Shown here: in pieces, positions 19,349-26,977 of the stretch
Numbering within the stretch: position 1 is the first letter of the stretch
How the letters are laid out: each line of letters opens with the position of its first letter
Assembly: GCA_964421355.1 (NCBI GenBank)
Contig: CAYQWX010000001.1
Coordinates: 62,001 to 126,000, forward strand
Origin: JALTDM01 sp964421355
GTDB taxonomy: Bacteria > Bacteroidota > Bacteroidia > Bacteroidales > JALTDM01
DNA length: 64,000 nt
Direction of reading: 5' to 3'
Made by a program: the position numbers and the translations under genes
Notes under the pieces: generated by a model
Databases searched by the model: none
Told to the model about the DNA's origin: nothing
The model's input: only the letters and a program-made list of their open reading frames with translations

Positions 19349-20704
19349 TTATTTATAAAATAATTTTTCTAATTCGTTTTTTGCGTTCCAATATTCCAAT
19401 ATTGACTGATAATATTGTTGTAATGTGCTGAAATATTGTATTTGTGCTTGAGTTAAATCCATGCTGCTTGCCATACCTTTAAGGTATTTTTCTTTTGTGT
19501 TTTTGTAGATGTATTCAGCAAGTTCTTTATTCTCTTTTTGTGTCTGATATTTTGAAATGGCATTTTGCAAGTTTACTTTTGCTTGTAATATTTTTAGTTG
19601 CAGACTTTGTTCTAATTGCCACTTTTGATTTTTTGTTTCTTCCAAGTCTATTTTTGCTTGGGCAATTCTTGCCATTTTTTGTCCACTTCCAAATATTGGT
19701 ACATTTATATTAAATCCGACTATATTTGCTTTATACCATTTACCATCGCTGTCAAACCATTTTATTTCATCGCCCATCATGCTTTCTTGGTGATTGTAAA
19801 AAGCTGATATAACAGGAAGTAATGTTGCTTTTTCATTTTTAAGCGAAAGTTCTTTTAACCGTTCTTGTGTATTTATCATTTGATATTCTATTGTTTGGTC
19901 GGGGGTTATTGCAGTGGTTATAAGGTTTTGAGCATTAGATATTTCTTCGTTAAATTTGTCAAGATGGTCGGTAAGAATTATTTTTGAACTTAGGTTTATT
20001 CCGATTTGAAATTTTAACAGGTTTTTTGCCACTTCTGTTTGTCTTTGTAATGTTTGGCGTGCTACTTCTACATTTTTGAAGTTTAACTTCATTTGTTTAA
20101 GGGTTGCTTCTTCTATAAATCCTGCATCGAACATTTTTTTTGTGTCGTCATACAGTTTTTTTACAAACACATAATTGCTATCTATTATTTTTAAGTTTTC
20201 TTGTGTGATAAGCACGAGGAAATAAGTTTGTGCTACGGAATATTTTATGTCTCTTTGGGTTTGTTTTAATTTTGTTTCAGTAAGTTTTTTCAATACTCTG
20301 GTTGATTGTAAGCCTACGAGATATTGTCCGTTGAAGATGAGTTGGGATACTGATAATCCGACTTTTGTATTATGTTCTGTTCCAAACCTCATTTCCATGT
20401 AAGTACCTGGGGGAGCTTGTGGATTAAATATTCGTGCAGGCAGTAATGTTACAGGTAAATCTATGTTGTAATTATGTGATATAGAGCCGTTAACATGAGG
20501 CAGCCCGATTGCTGTGGTTTCCCATATTTTTTTCTTCATTTTAAGCACTTCCAATTGTGAGTTAAGTACTTGTTTGTTTCTTTGGAGTGCTAATGTTTGA
20601 GCTTGTTCCAATGATAGGTTATAAATGCTGTCTTGTTGTGTGGTTTGGGAAAATCCCCATACCCCAATATATAAAAACAGTAATATGAAAAATGTTTTTT
20701 TCAT
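19349..20704 (-). CDS. TolC family outer-membrane efflux protein
   Basis: A 451-residue exported protein with two TolC repeats of long helices and short beta segments. A signal peptide ends near GFSQ (about residue 20), and the early YNLSLEQAQTLALQRNKQVL motif is the family's characteristic N-terminal helix. It forms the trimeric exit duct of the tripartite pump. Its start overlaps the tetR stop by 4 bases (ATGA), so the two are translationally coupled, and the adaptor gene follows after 16 bases. Confidence 0.94.
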   Translation of the reverse strand: MKKTFFILLFLYIGVWGFSQTTQQDSIYNLSLEQAQTLALQRNKQVLNSQLEVLKMKKKIWETTAIGLPHVNGSISHNYNIDLPVTLLPARIFNPQAPPGTYMEMRFGTEHNTKVGLSVSQLIFNGQYLVGLQSTRVLKKLTETKLKQTQRDIKYSVAQTYFLVLITQENLKIIDSNYVFVKKLYDDTKKMFDAGFIEEATLKQMKLNFKNVEVARQTLQRQTEVAKNLLKFQIGINLSSKIILTDHLDKFNEEISNAQNLITTAITPDQTIEYQMINTQERLKELSLKNEKATLLPVISAFYNHQESMMGDEIKWFDSDGKWYKANIVGFNINVPIFGSGQKMARIAQAKIDLEETKNQKWQLEQSLQLKILQAKVNLQNAISKYQTQKENKELAEYIYKNTKEKYLKGMASSMDLTQAQIQYFSTLQQYYQSILEYWNAKNELEKLFYK

Positions 20705-21306
20705 TGTTCAAAAAATTTAATTTGTTTTACAATTTCTCTTCCTTTATCATTTACTATTGCGTAAATGTGATATTTAAACAATTGAGTAAAAATTTCTTTT
20801 ACGGAATGTTTTCCACTGTTTAAATAGTTGTTTGTAATTAGTGCTTCAGATTTATAATAATGTATTTCTGCTATTATATCAGGATTGATGTCTTGGCGGT
20901 ATAATCCTTCTTCTTGTCCTTGTATGATGTTTGTTTTGATATTTGTTATAATGGCATTTTGTCTTCTTTCCCTTAATTTTTCATATATGGAAGGATAATA
21001 TCTTTTTAAGTCATAAAATATATGTGGATTAAAATCTTTTAGATTTTCCAAGATAGCTTGATATATTATATAAAAGTATTCTATTGCGTTTGAAGCTTTT
21101 TCTAAAGTTTTTGTGTCTGGTTGATGAGGTGGAGTGAAATTTAGAAATATTTTGGATACCAAATCTGTTTTGTCGGATACATATTTGTATAATGTCTTTT
21201 TGGATATTCCCAAATGTCTTGCAATATCGTCCATTGTGAGACTTTTTATTCCATATCTGAAAAAAAGTTTATAGACTGCCTGAAAGATTTCATTATCCGT
21301 TTTCAT
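20701..21306 (-). CDS. TetR family repressor of the efflux operon
   Basis: A 201-residue regulator. The N-terminal helix-turn-helix is clear (SLTMDDIARHLGISKKTLYK at about residues 19-38, then YVSDKTDLV). The C-terminal ligand and dimerisation domain is diverged, as usual. It is the first gene of the operon and overlaps tolC by 4 bases. The 34-bp perfect palindrome 27 bases upstream of its start is the probable operator, so it likely represses its own operon until an effector, perhaps a pump substrate, binds. Confidence 0.93.
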   Translation of the reverse strand: MKTDNEIFQAVYKLFFRYGIKSLTMDDIARHLGISKKTLYKYVSDKTDLVSKIFLNFTPPHQPDTKTLEKASNAIEYFYIIYQAILENLKDFNPHIFYDLKRYYPSIYEKLRERRQNAIITNIKTNIIQGQEEGLYRQDINPDIIAEIHYYKSEALITNNYLNSGKHSVKEIFTQLFKYHIYAIVNDKGREIVKQIKFFEQ

Positions 21307-21311
21307 AGTTG

Positions 21312-21319
21312 CAAAGATA
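21312..21319 (-). promoter_or_regulatory. -7 promoter element of the tetR-efflux operon
   Basis: TATCTTTG on the minus strand, followed by C, lies 5 bases before the tetR start codon. The expected -33 position, about 21339-21341, falls inside the adjoining 34-bp palindrome, although no TTG is seen there. Confidence 0.55.
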
Positions 21320-21332
21320 ACACATATTTCAC

Positions 21333-21366
21333 ATAGGAAACATTTTTTATAAAAAATGTTTCCTAT
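21333..21366 (-). promoter_or_regulatory. 34-bp perfect palindrome, probable TetR operator
   Basis: ATAGGAAACATTTTTT (21333-21348), a central AT, and its exact reverse complement (21351-21366) form a palindrome without a single mismatch. It covers the -33 region of the tetR promoter, where a bound repressor would block RNA polymerase. It lacks a T-run and has only a 2-base loop, so it is not a terminator; a separate terminator lies just beyond it. Confidence 0.75.
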
Positions 21367-21372
21367 TTTTAA

Positions 21373-21414
21373 TAAAAAAACCTGTTCCTTATTATTTATT
21401 CATAAAGAACAGGT
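21373..21414 (-). terminator. Terminator after the 21437-22942 gene pair
   Basis: ACCTGTTC at 21380-21387 pairs with GAACAGGT at 21407-21414. The stem extends over four more A/T pairs past one mismatch. On the minus strand a T-rich run follows, 22 bases past the stop of the secreted protein gene. Confidence 0.85.
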
Positions 21415-21436
21415 ATAATTTATAATTGAAAAGATA

Positions 21437-22075
21437 TTAATCTACATAATAATCAGTAGCCTTATGTTGGAATTTAGAACGTGCTAATGATTTTCTTCCT
21501 ATATATACTGCAACACAATCACCGTCAGGGTCAACTGTGTCAGGAATATATACATATATATATACTCTCATTGTTTTCTTTATTCTTTTTTCCCAGTATG
21601 GATTGTCAGCATTTTCGCTATCATAAATTAACTTTTCTTTTTGTACCCGTTTAACGTCCCATATTGTATCTGCTTCTACAGACATCTTATCTACTACTTG
21701 ATTCCCATCATCATCCAGCAAAACATCTCCATATTCATCTGTTTTATATGTATATGTTGTATCATATTCTATTTTTTTAATTTTCTTTACGGTTACTTTA
21801 TATGGTTTTACTATTTTATAGTGAATGGTTCCGTAGTCTTTGTCCATGCAGGCAAATATGCGATATGCTTTATTTGCATATAACACGGTTTTTACTACGG
21901 ATGTGTCTCCTGGTAATAGATGGGCAAATACTGATTGTAATCTATAATCGTAATCATCGTAATAATCGACACAATATTTCTTTTTGTCGCAGCGTTGTGC
22001 TTTTGCCTGTTTTACAATACCATTAAATGATGTAAATACAATTATTCCAAGTATGAATTTTGTTATATTTTTCAT
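21437..22075 (-). CDS. Secreted protein of unknown function
   Basis: A 212-residue protein not recognised as a named family. An N-terminal signal peptide (hydrophobic stretch about 6-20, cleavage after AKA) is followed by a Tyr- and Asp-rich region (CVDYYDDYDYRLQSVFAHLLPG). Its middle carries a charged insertion with DEYGDVLLDDDGNQVVD, and it ends in YYVD. Beta-strand character dominates. It begins 6 bases after the lipoprotein gene at 22082 and the two share one terminator, so they probably form a two-gene envelope operon. No catalytic residues are apparent. Confidence 0.8.
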   Translation of the reverse strand: MKNITKFILGIIVFTSFNGIVKQAKAQRCDKKKYCVDYYDDYDYRLQSVFAHLLPGDTSVVKTVLYANKAYRIFACMDKDYGTIHYKIVKPYKVTVKKIKKIEYDTTYTYKTDEYGDVLLDDDGNQVVDKMSVEADTIWDVKRVQKEKLIYDSENADNPYWEKRIKKTMRVYIYVYIPDTVDPDGDCVAVYIGRKSLARSKFQHKATDYYVD

Positions 22076-22081
22076 TGTTCT

Positions 22082-22942
22082 TTAGTTTTTTGTCCAATAA
22101 TTACGAATTGTTTGGATTTTTGATTTTATATTATCAAATTGTTCTTTGGTAATGTCTACTTCCACATTGTCTTGCATAGATACATAAATTGAGTGTAAAT
22201 CTTCAAGTTGCGTTAAGATTTTTTTTATGTCCTCATTTTTATTAGATAATGATTTATAATAATCTATAAGGTTTTCTAATAAATAACCTTGGTCAATTAT
22301 TTGAAAAACTATAGGATCATTTGCGTTAAATGAGGTTTCATTGTATGAATTTACGGCAATATACACACTTTCAATCCACCCACCAAATACAAGTAGTGGT
22401 AATAAATCTTCTTGTCCTTGTGCTCTCAGGTAATTTTGAGCCATTGTGTAAGAATCTATTGATATGTTATACAGAGAATCACTATTTTCTAAATTTTTAT
22501 TTATTCTTTCCATAGTCTTTTCATCAAATCCTTCAGTTAATCCCAATTCGTCTGCCAGTTTTTTTGCAGCTACAAAGTAATCCATAGTTTTATTGCCCTT
22601 GTTGTACACTGTGCAGTATGCTACATCTGAGCTATAAGTACCAAGATTTATAGCTTTTTCGGTAGTTGTTATGTATTTGTCTATGTTTTTAATTGAATTG
22701 AGTAAATCTGTTTGAAACTTGATGTTATTTTCGTATAAAAATGTGTACAATTCTATTGGAGATGGTAAATTGAAAATTTGTTTGGTTTTTGTTTCTTGCA
22801 CTGTGTCTGTATTCACTGTTGTAGTAGTATTTGTTTGATTCCCTTCATTGTTAGAAGAATTATTACACGATGAATATAAAAGCATTCCTCCAAATCCTAT
22901 TAAAAACAACAAAGCAAATCTGATTTTAAATATTATCTTCAT
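22082..22942 (-). CDS. Lipoprotein of unknown function
   Basis: A 286-residue predicted lipoprotein. The hydrophobic leader ends in a lipobox, LLYSSC (Cys at about residue 26), then a low-complexity Asn/Thr linker (about 27-50) and a mostly helical domain. That domain contains SPIELYTFLYENNIKFQ, YCTVYNKGNKTMDYFVAAKKLAD and FGGWIESVYIA. It is likely to face the periplasm or the cell surface. It is first in a two-gene unit with the secreted protein at 21437, and is transcribed divergently from the PorE-like gene through a shared palindromic promoter. No function is assigned. Confidence 0.82.
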   Translation of the reverse strand: MKIIFKIRFALLFLIGFGGMLLYSSCNNSSNNEGNQTNTTTTVNTDTVQETKTKQIFNLPSPIELYTFLYENNIKFQTDLLNSIKNIDKYITTTEKAINLGTYSSDVAYCTVYNKGNKTMDYFVAAKKLADELGLTEGFDEKTMERINKNLENSDSLYNISIDSYTMAQNYLRAQGQEDLLPLLVFGGWIESVYIAVNSYNETSFNANDPIVFQIIDQGYLLENLIDYYKSLSNKNEDIKKILTQLEDLHSIYVSMQDNVEVDITKEQFDNIKSKIQTIRNYWTKN

Positions 22943-22971
22943 AATCTTTATTTTTTGTGAGTAAAAAAAAT

Positions 22972-22987
22972 TAACTTTGCAAAGTTA
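22972..22987. promoter_or_regulatory. Palindromic double -7 element of a divergent promoter
   Basis: TAACTTTGCAAAGTTA is a perfect 16-bp palindrome. Read on the plus strand its first half is TAnnTTTG for the PorE-like gene (start 23006); read on the minus strand its second half is the same element for the lipoprotein gene (start 22942). Consensus -33 elements at 19-base spacing were not found. Confidence 0.55.
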
Positions 22988-23005
22988 GTTTAAAATTGTT
23001 TTACA

Positions 23006-24850
23006 GTGAAAAAAATTTATGTAATTATAAGTATATTTTTTTTAATTTCTGAAGTATGGGGACAAAGTATTCCGTTTAAAAGGTCTTATTTTAAGGGCAA
23101 GAAAGGTTTTTCTAAGGCATATCAGGAATTTTTGGATGGGATAGACGCTTATGAACAAAATGTATATTATGAGGCTATAGGAGACTTAGAAAAAGCTAAT
23201 GAATTTAATCCTGATAATGCAGAAGTTAATTATATGCTCGGGGATTGTTATTTACATACTATCTATAAGGCAAAAGCATTAAAATATTTAAAGAAGGCGG
23301 AAGAATTGGATCCGGAAGTTGATAAAAAAATTTATTATAAATTAGGGTTAGCTTATCAATATAATTATAAGTTTAAGGAAGCGAAAAAAGAATATTATCA
23401 TTTTAAAATATCTCTTCAACCTGAAGAATTGTATGTGTGGGACTCGGTAATTACAAAAAAGATGAACGAGTGTGATGTGGGATTGCTTCTTATGTCAAAT
23501 CCTACTAACGGACTTGTGGTAAATGTGAAAAATGTAAACTCCGAATATTCTGATTATGCTGCCTTGGTAACAGGTGATGGAAAAGTTATGTATTTTACTT
23601 CAAGACGTAAAGGAACAACCGGTGGAGGAATGGATTATAATGATATGCAGTATTATGAAGATGTGTATTATTCTGTAAAAAAGAAATATAGATGGCAACA
23701 ACCAATAAATGTGGGACCTCCAATAAATACAAAACGTCATGATGCCACAGTTGGTATATCTATTGACGGTCTAATATTATTTGTATATAGGGGAAATGTA
23801 AATAACGGAGATATTTTTTATTCTGTAATGAGAGATTCTACTTGGATGACTCCCAGACCTTTGCCTGATCCTATAAACACAAAATATCATGAAAATTCTG
23901 CTTCGTTAGCTTATGATAATAGGACACTTTATTTTGTAAGTGATAGACCTGGAGGATATGGGGGAAAAGATATTTATGTTACAGTAATGCAAGATGATAG
24001 TTCATGGAGTACTCCTGTGAATTTAGGTCCGACAATAAATACTCCATACAACGAGGACGGTGTATTTATTCACCCTGATAACAGAACCCTTTATTTTAGT
24101 TCACAGGGACATAAAACAATGGGGGGGTATGATATATTTTTCTCTGTAAAAGATAAAGATGGCAAATGGACAGAGCCACAAAATTTAGGATATCCTATAA
24201 ATACACCTGATGATGATGTGTTTTTCGTTACCGATGCTAGTGGAGAACAAGGTTATTATACTTCTGTGAGGATAGATGGTTCGGGGATGAAAGATATTTT
24301 CCGTATAAATTTCCCTTCTACTGAAAATAGTCAGCAAACAAGTAAAATAACATTTTTACATGGTAAAGCATTAACTAAAGATTCGTTGCCTGTAAAAGCA
24401 TATATATATTTGTATGACCTTAAAACAAATAAACATATTGGTACATATTTCACAAATGATAGGACAGGAGCTTTTGCTGTAAGTTTGCCGGATGGTCATT
24501 TGTATGGACTTTATTTTAAGCCGGAATTATATTTGCCGACTATTATAGAATTAGATAATAGTACTTCTCACACTTTTAAAGATTCTACTATGAATATGAT
24601 TCTTTCTGAAAAGGAATCCGATATTCCTATACACATTGTAAATAATGATAGCTTGGCGATAGAAAGTTTACCTTTAATGAATAATTTAGCTGATTATGTA
24701 AAGTTATATAGTTATAAGAAGTTCGAAGTATCTGGAACATCAAATAAGGTAAATGCGATAAAAGGGTTTTTTAGTAAGAAAGGAGTAACGAATGTGATTT
24801 ATAAAGAGGATAATAATATTGGAAAAATAAAATTTAAGGTGGTAGAATAA
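23006..24850 (+). CDS. PorE-like TPR/PD40 beta-propeller protein lacking an intact OmpA domain
   Basis: A 614-residue exported protein starting at a GTG. Order: signal peptide to about residue 20 (VWGQ); TPR motifs about 38-150; a PD40/WD40-like propeller about 180-425 with repeated blades (YFTSRRKG, YFVSDRPGGYGGKDIY, YFSSQGHKTMGGYDIFFSV); a carboxypeptidase-regulatory-like fold about 445-530; and a tail KFEVSGTSNKVNAIKGFFSK. The first three domains match PorE, the T9SS-associated periplasmic protein. The tail looks like a remnant of the OmpA peptidoglycan-binding domain without its Asp and Arg anchor residues. It lies 1 base before overlapping trmH. Its exact role (T9SS component, paralogue or other) is uncertain. 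Confidence 0.75.
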   Translation: MKKIYVIISIFFLISEVWGQSIPFKRSYFKGKKGFSKAYQEFLDGIDAYEQNVYYEAIGDLEKANEFNPDNAEVNYMLGDCYLHTIYKAKALKYLKKAEELDPEVDKKIYYKLGLAYQYNYKFKEAKKEYYHFKISLQPEELYVWDSVITKKMNECDVGLLLMSNPTNGLVVNVKNVNSEYSDYAALVTGDGKVMYFTSRRKGTTGGGMDYNDMQYYEDVYYSVKKKYRWQQPINVGPPINTKRHDATVGISIDGLILFVYRGNVNNGDIFYSVMRDSTWMTPRPLPDPINTKYHENSASLAYDNRTLYFVSDRPGGYGGKDIYVTVMQDDSSWSTPVNLGPTINTPYNEDGVFIHPDNRTLYFSSQGHKTMGGYDIFFSVKDKDGKWTEPQNLGYPINTPDDDVFFVTDASGEQGYYTSVRIDGSGMKDIFRINFPSTENSQQTSKITFLHGKALTKDSLPVKAYIYLYDLKTNKHIGTYFTNDRTGAFAVSLPDGHLYGLYFKPELYLPTIIELDNSTSHTFKDSTMNMILSEKESDIPIHIVNNDSLAIESLPLMNNLADYVKLYSYKKFEVSGTSNKVNAIKGFFSKKGVTNVIYKEDNNIGKIKFKVVE

Positions 24851-25539
24851 TGAACAAAGAAGAGAAGCAAGCTTTTCTTGAATATTTAATGCAGTTTATT
24901 ACGGAAAGACGTAAGCAACTGTTTTATGAAGTAATGAATTACAGGACAAGGCATATCACTATTGTGCTGGAAGATATTTATCAGAGTCAAAATGCCAGTG
25001 CTGTATTGCGAACAGCAGAGATATATGGGATACAAGATATTCATATAATAGAAAACAGAAATCAGTATAAAATAAATCGGGATGTAGTATTGGGGTCGTC
25101 TAAGTGGATAAATTTATATAAATACAACACTTTTGAAAATAATACTTTAGCTTGTTTTGAAAATTTGAGAGAAAAAGGATATAAAATTTATGCAACTACT
25201 CCCCACAGAGATGATGTTAATTTATATGATCTTAATCTAAATGATAAGATAGCATTAGTTTTTGGTAGTGAATTGCCAGGATTGTCAAAAACTGCAATGG
25301 AAAATGCAGATGGTTTTGTAAAAATTCCTATGTATGGATTTACGGAGAGTTTTAATATATCGGTATCTGCAGCAATTTTTTTGTCACACTTGGTAGAAAG
25401 ATTACATAAAATGGATATAAATTGGCAGTTGTCTGAAGATGAGAGGCTTAATATTTTAGTGCAGTGGGCAAAAAACAGTGTGAGGAAGCCTGAATTGTTG
25501 GAACGTGAATTTTATAAATTAGTGCTTAAAAAATATTAG
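24850..25539 (+). CDS. trmH: TrmH-type SpoU rRNA/tRNA 2'-O-methyltransferase
   Basis: A 229-residue SPOUT methyltransferase that methylates a ribose 2'-OH (Gm18 in TrmH) using S-adenosylmethionine. Family motifs: motif 1 NASAVLRTAEIYGI at about residue 49, then LVFGSELPGLS, and motif 3 at the knot, IPMYGFTESFNISVSAAI near residue 165. The length and C-terminal helix are as in TrmH. The ATG overlaps the stop of the preceding gene by one base (TAATG), so it is coupled to it. The SPOUT fold is certain; TrmH rather than another SpoU member is likely. Confidence 0.88.
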   Translation: MNKEEKQAFLEYLMQFITERRKQLFYEVMNYRTRHITIVLEDIYQSQNASAVLRTAEIYGIQDIHIIENRNQYKINRDVVLGSSKWINLYKYNTFENNTLACFENLREKGYKIYATTPHRDDVNLYDLNLNDKIALVFGSELPGLSKTAMENADGFVKIPMYGFTESFNISVSAAIFLSHLVERLHKMDINWQLSEDERLNILVQWAKNSVRKPELLEREFYKLVLKKY

Positions 25540-25543
25540 TAAT

Positions 25544-26020
25544 ATGAAATTACAAGATATAAATATAAAGGTAGAAGTATATAACCAAATAAGCGAGTTG
25601 TCGGAAGACGAACAAAATTTGTGTGCAAAAGCAAAAGAAGCAGCAAAAAGTGCTTATGCCAAATATTCACATTTTAATGTGGGAGCGGCAGTATTGCTTA
25701 AAAACGGAGAAATAATTACAGGTAATAATCAGGAGAATAATGCATTCCCATCAGGATTATGTGCTGAGAGAGTTGCATTGTTTTATGCAAATGCAAAATA
25801 TCCAGATGTCCCGGTATTAAAATTGGCTATTGTTGCAATATATAATGATGATATTGTAAAAGACCCTACCGCTCCATGTGGGGCTTGTAGGCAAGTAATG
25901 CTGGAAACGGAAACGCGCTTTAATTCTCCAATACGGACTATCTTGGTAGGAAAAAATAAAATCATTGCTATTAATGATGTAAAATCATTATTGCCTCTTT
26001 CTTTTAGTTTTGATTTTTAG
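25544..26020 (+). CDS. cdd: Cytidine deaminase
   Basis: A 158-residue zinc hydrolase that converts cytidine or deoxycytidine to uridine in pyrimidine salvage. The zinc site is visible: GLCAERVALFYA (Cys and catalytic Glu) and PTAPCGACRQVM (two Cys), the pattern of the tetrameric all-Cys cytidine deaminases. The HFNVGAAVLLKNGEIITGNN substrate region precedes it. It lies 4 bases after trmH and probably shares its transcript. Confidence 0.96.
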   Translation: MKLQDINIKVEVYNQISELSEDEQNLCAKAKEAAKSAYAKYSHFNVGAAVLLKNGEIITGNNQENNAFPSGLCAERVALFYANAKYPDVPVLKLAIVAIYNDDIVKDPTAPCGACRQVMLETETRFNSPIRTILVGKNKIIAINDVKSLLPLSFSFDF

Positions 26021-26062
26021 ATTTTTTTGTAATTTTATATTATATATTCCGTTATAATAACT

Positions 26063-26977
26063 ATGAAAAATTATTTCTTCATCCTTTTTCTTTTCTTAAA
26101 TTTATTTTCCCAAAGCATTTATGCTCAAAAGAATTATGAAACAATAATTAAAGATACAGAAGACAGTTTAACAATATTATTTGACTCCCTTTATAGGAAA
26201 CAAGGTCCGCGTTATTGTGCAGTAGATAAAGAAAAACAACAGTTAAATAAACATATTGTTAAACTTTTTTCTACAATAATGAGTTATAAAGAAACTATGG
26301 AGTATCCATTTTCACAATTACCTTATGTATCTATACAAACCTCCAAAGATAAAAAAGTAAGATTATATGTGTGGGATACCAGGAATGATGATTATACTCA
26401 TACATACAGGGGCTTTGTTCAATATTATTTGTCTCGTAAAAAAAAAGTGGTGTGGAAATACTTAAATGACTATAGCGATTCTATTTCAAATCCACAATCA
26501 ATGCGGTTAGATAATAAACATTGGTATGGTAATTTGATTTATGAAATAGTGGAAGAAAAATACCATAGAAAAAAATACTATACTCTAATTGGTTGGGACG
26601 AAAACAATTTACTTACTTCTAAAAAAATAATAGATGTGCTTTATTTTTCGTCAAGTGGTCGCCCTCATTTTGGTAGAAGAATGTTTGTGGTAGGAAGAAA
26701 AAAATATTTTCGTCTTATTTATGAGTATTCGGCAAAAGTTGCAATGGTTGTTCATTATGATAAGAGATATGATATGATTGTGATGGATCATTTGTCACCT
26801 CCTCAAAAACTATATACCGGACTTTATCAATTTTATGGCCCTGACGGAAGTTATGACGGACTTGTATTTAAAAAAGGTAAATGGCATTTAGTGCCAAATA
26901 TAAAAGTAGTAAATAAAAAACGAAAAGGGATAAAGGAAAATGCTACAGGGAAACCTCCTTTGCCTAAAATTAAATAG
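26063..26977 (+). CDS. Secreted protein of unknown function
   Basis: A 304-residue exported protein with a signal peptide ending near YAQ (residue 22). It has no lipobox and no sorting domain. It contains many aromatic and basic residues (SIQTSKDKKVRLYVWDTRND, KKYYTLIGWDENNLLTSKK, FRLIYEYSAKVAMVVHYD), suggesting a beta-rich fold. A basic tail ends in LPKIK. It is not recognised as a named family. It lies 42 bases after cdd and converges on cydC, overlapping that gene by 8 bases tail to tail. Confidence 0.82.
   Translation: MKNYFFILFLFLNLFSQSIYAQKNYETIIKDTEDSLTILFDSLYRKQGPRYCAVDKEKQQLNKHIVKLFSTIMSYKETMEYPFSQLPYVSIQTSKDKKVRLYVWDTRNDDYTHTYRGFVQYYLSRKKKVVWKYLNDYSDSISNPQSMRLDNKHWYGNLIYEIVEEKYHRKKYYTLIGWDENNLLTSKKIIDVLYFSSSGRPHFGRRMFVVGRKKYFRLIYEYSAKVAMVVHYDKRYDMIVMDHLSPPQKLYTGLYQFYGPDGSYDGLVFKKGKWHLVPNIKVVNKKRKGIKENATGKPPLPKIK

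Noticed and set aside
22972..22987. TAACTTTGCAAAGTTA as a regulator-binding operator
   Set aside because: The double TAnnTTTG reading explains the palindrome without a regulator, although one is not excluded.
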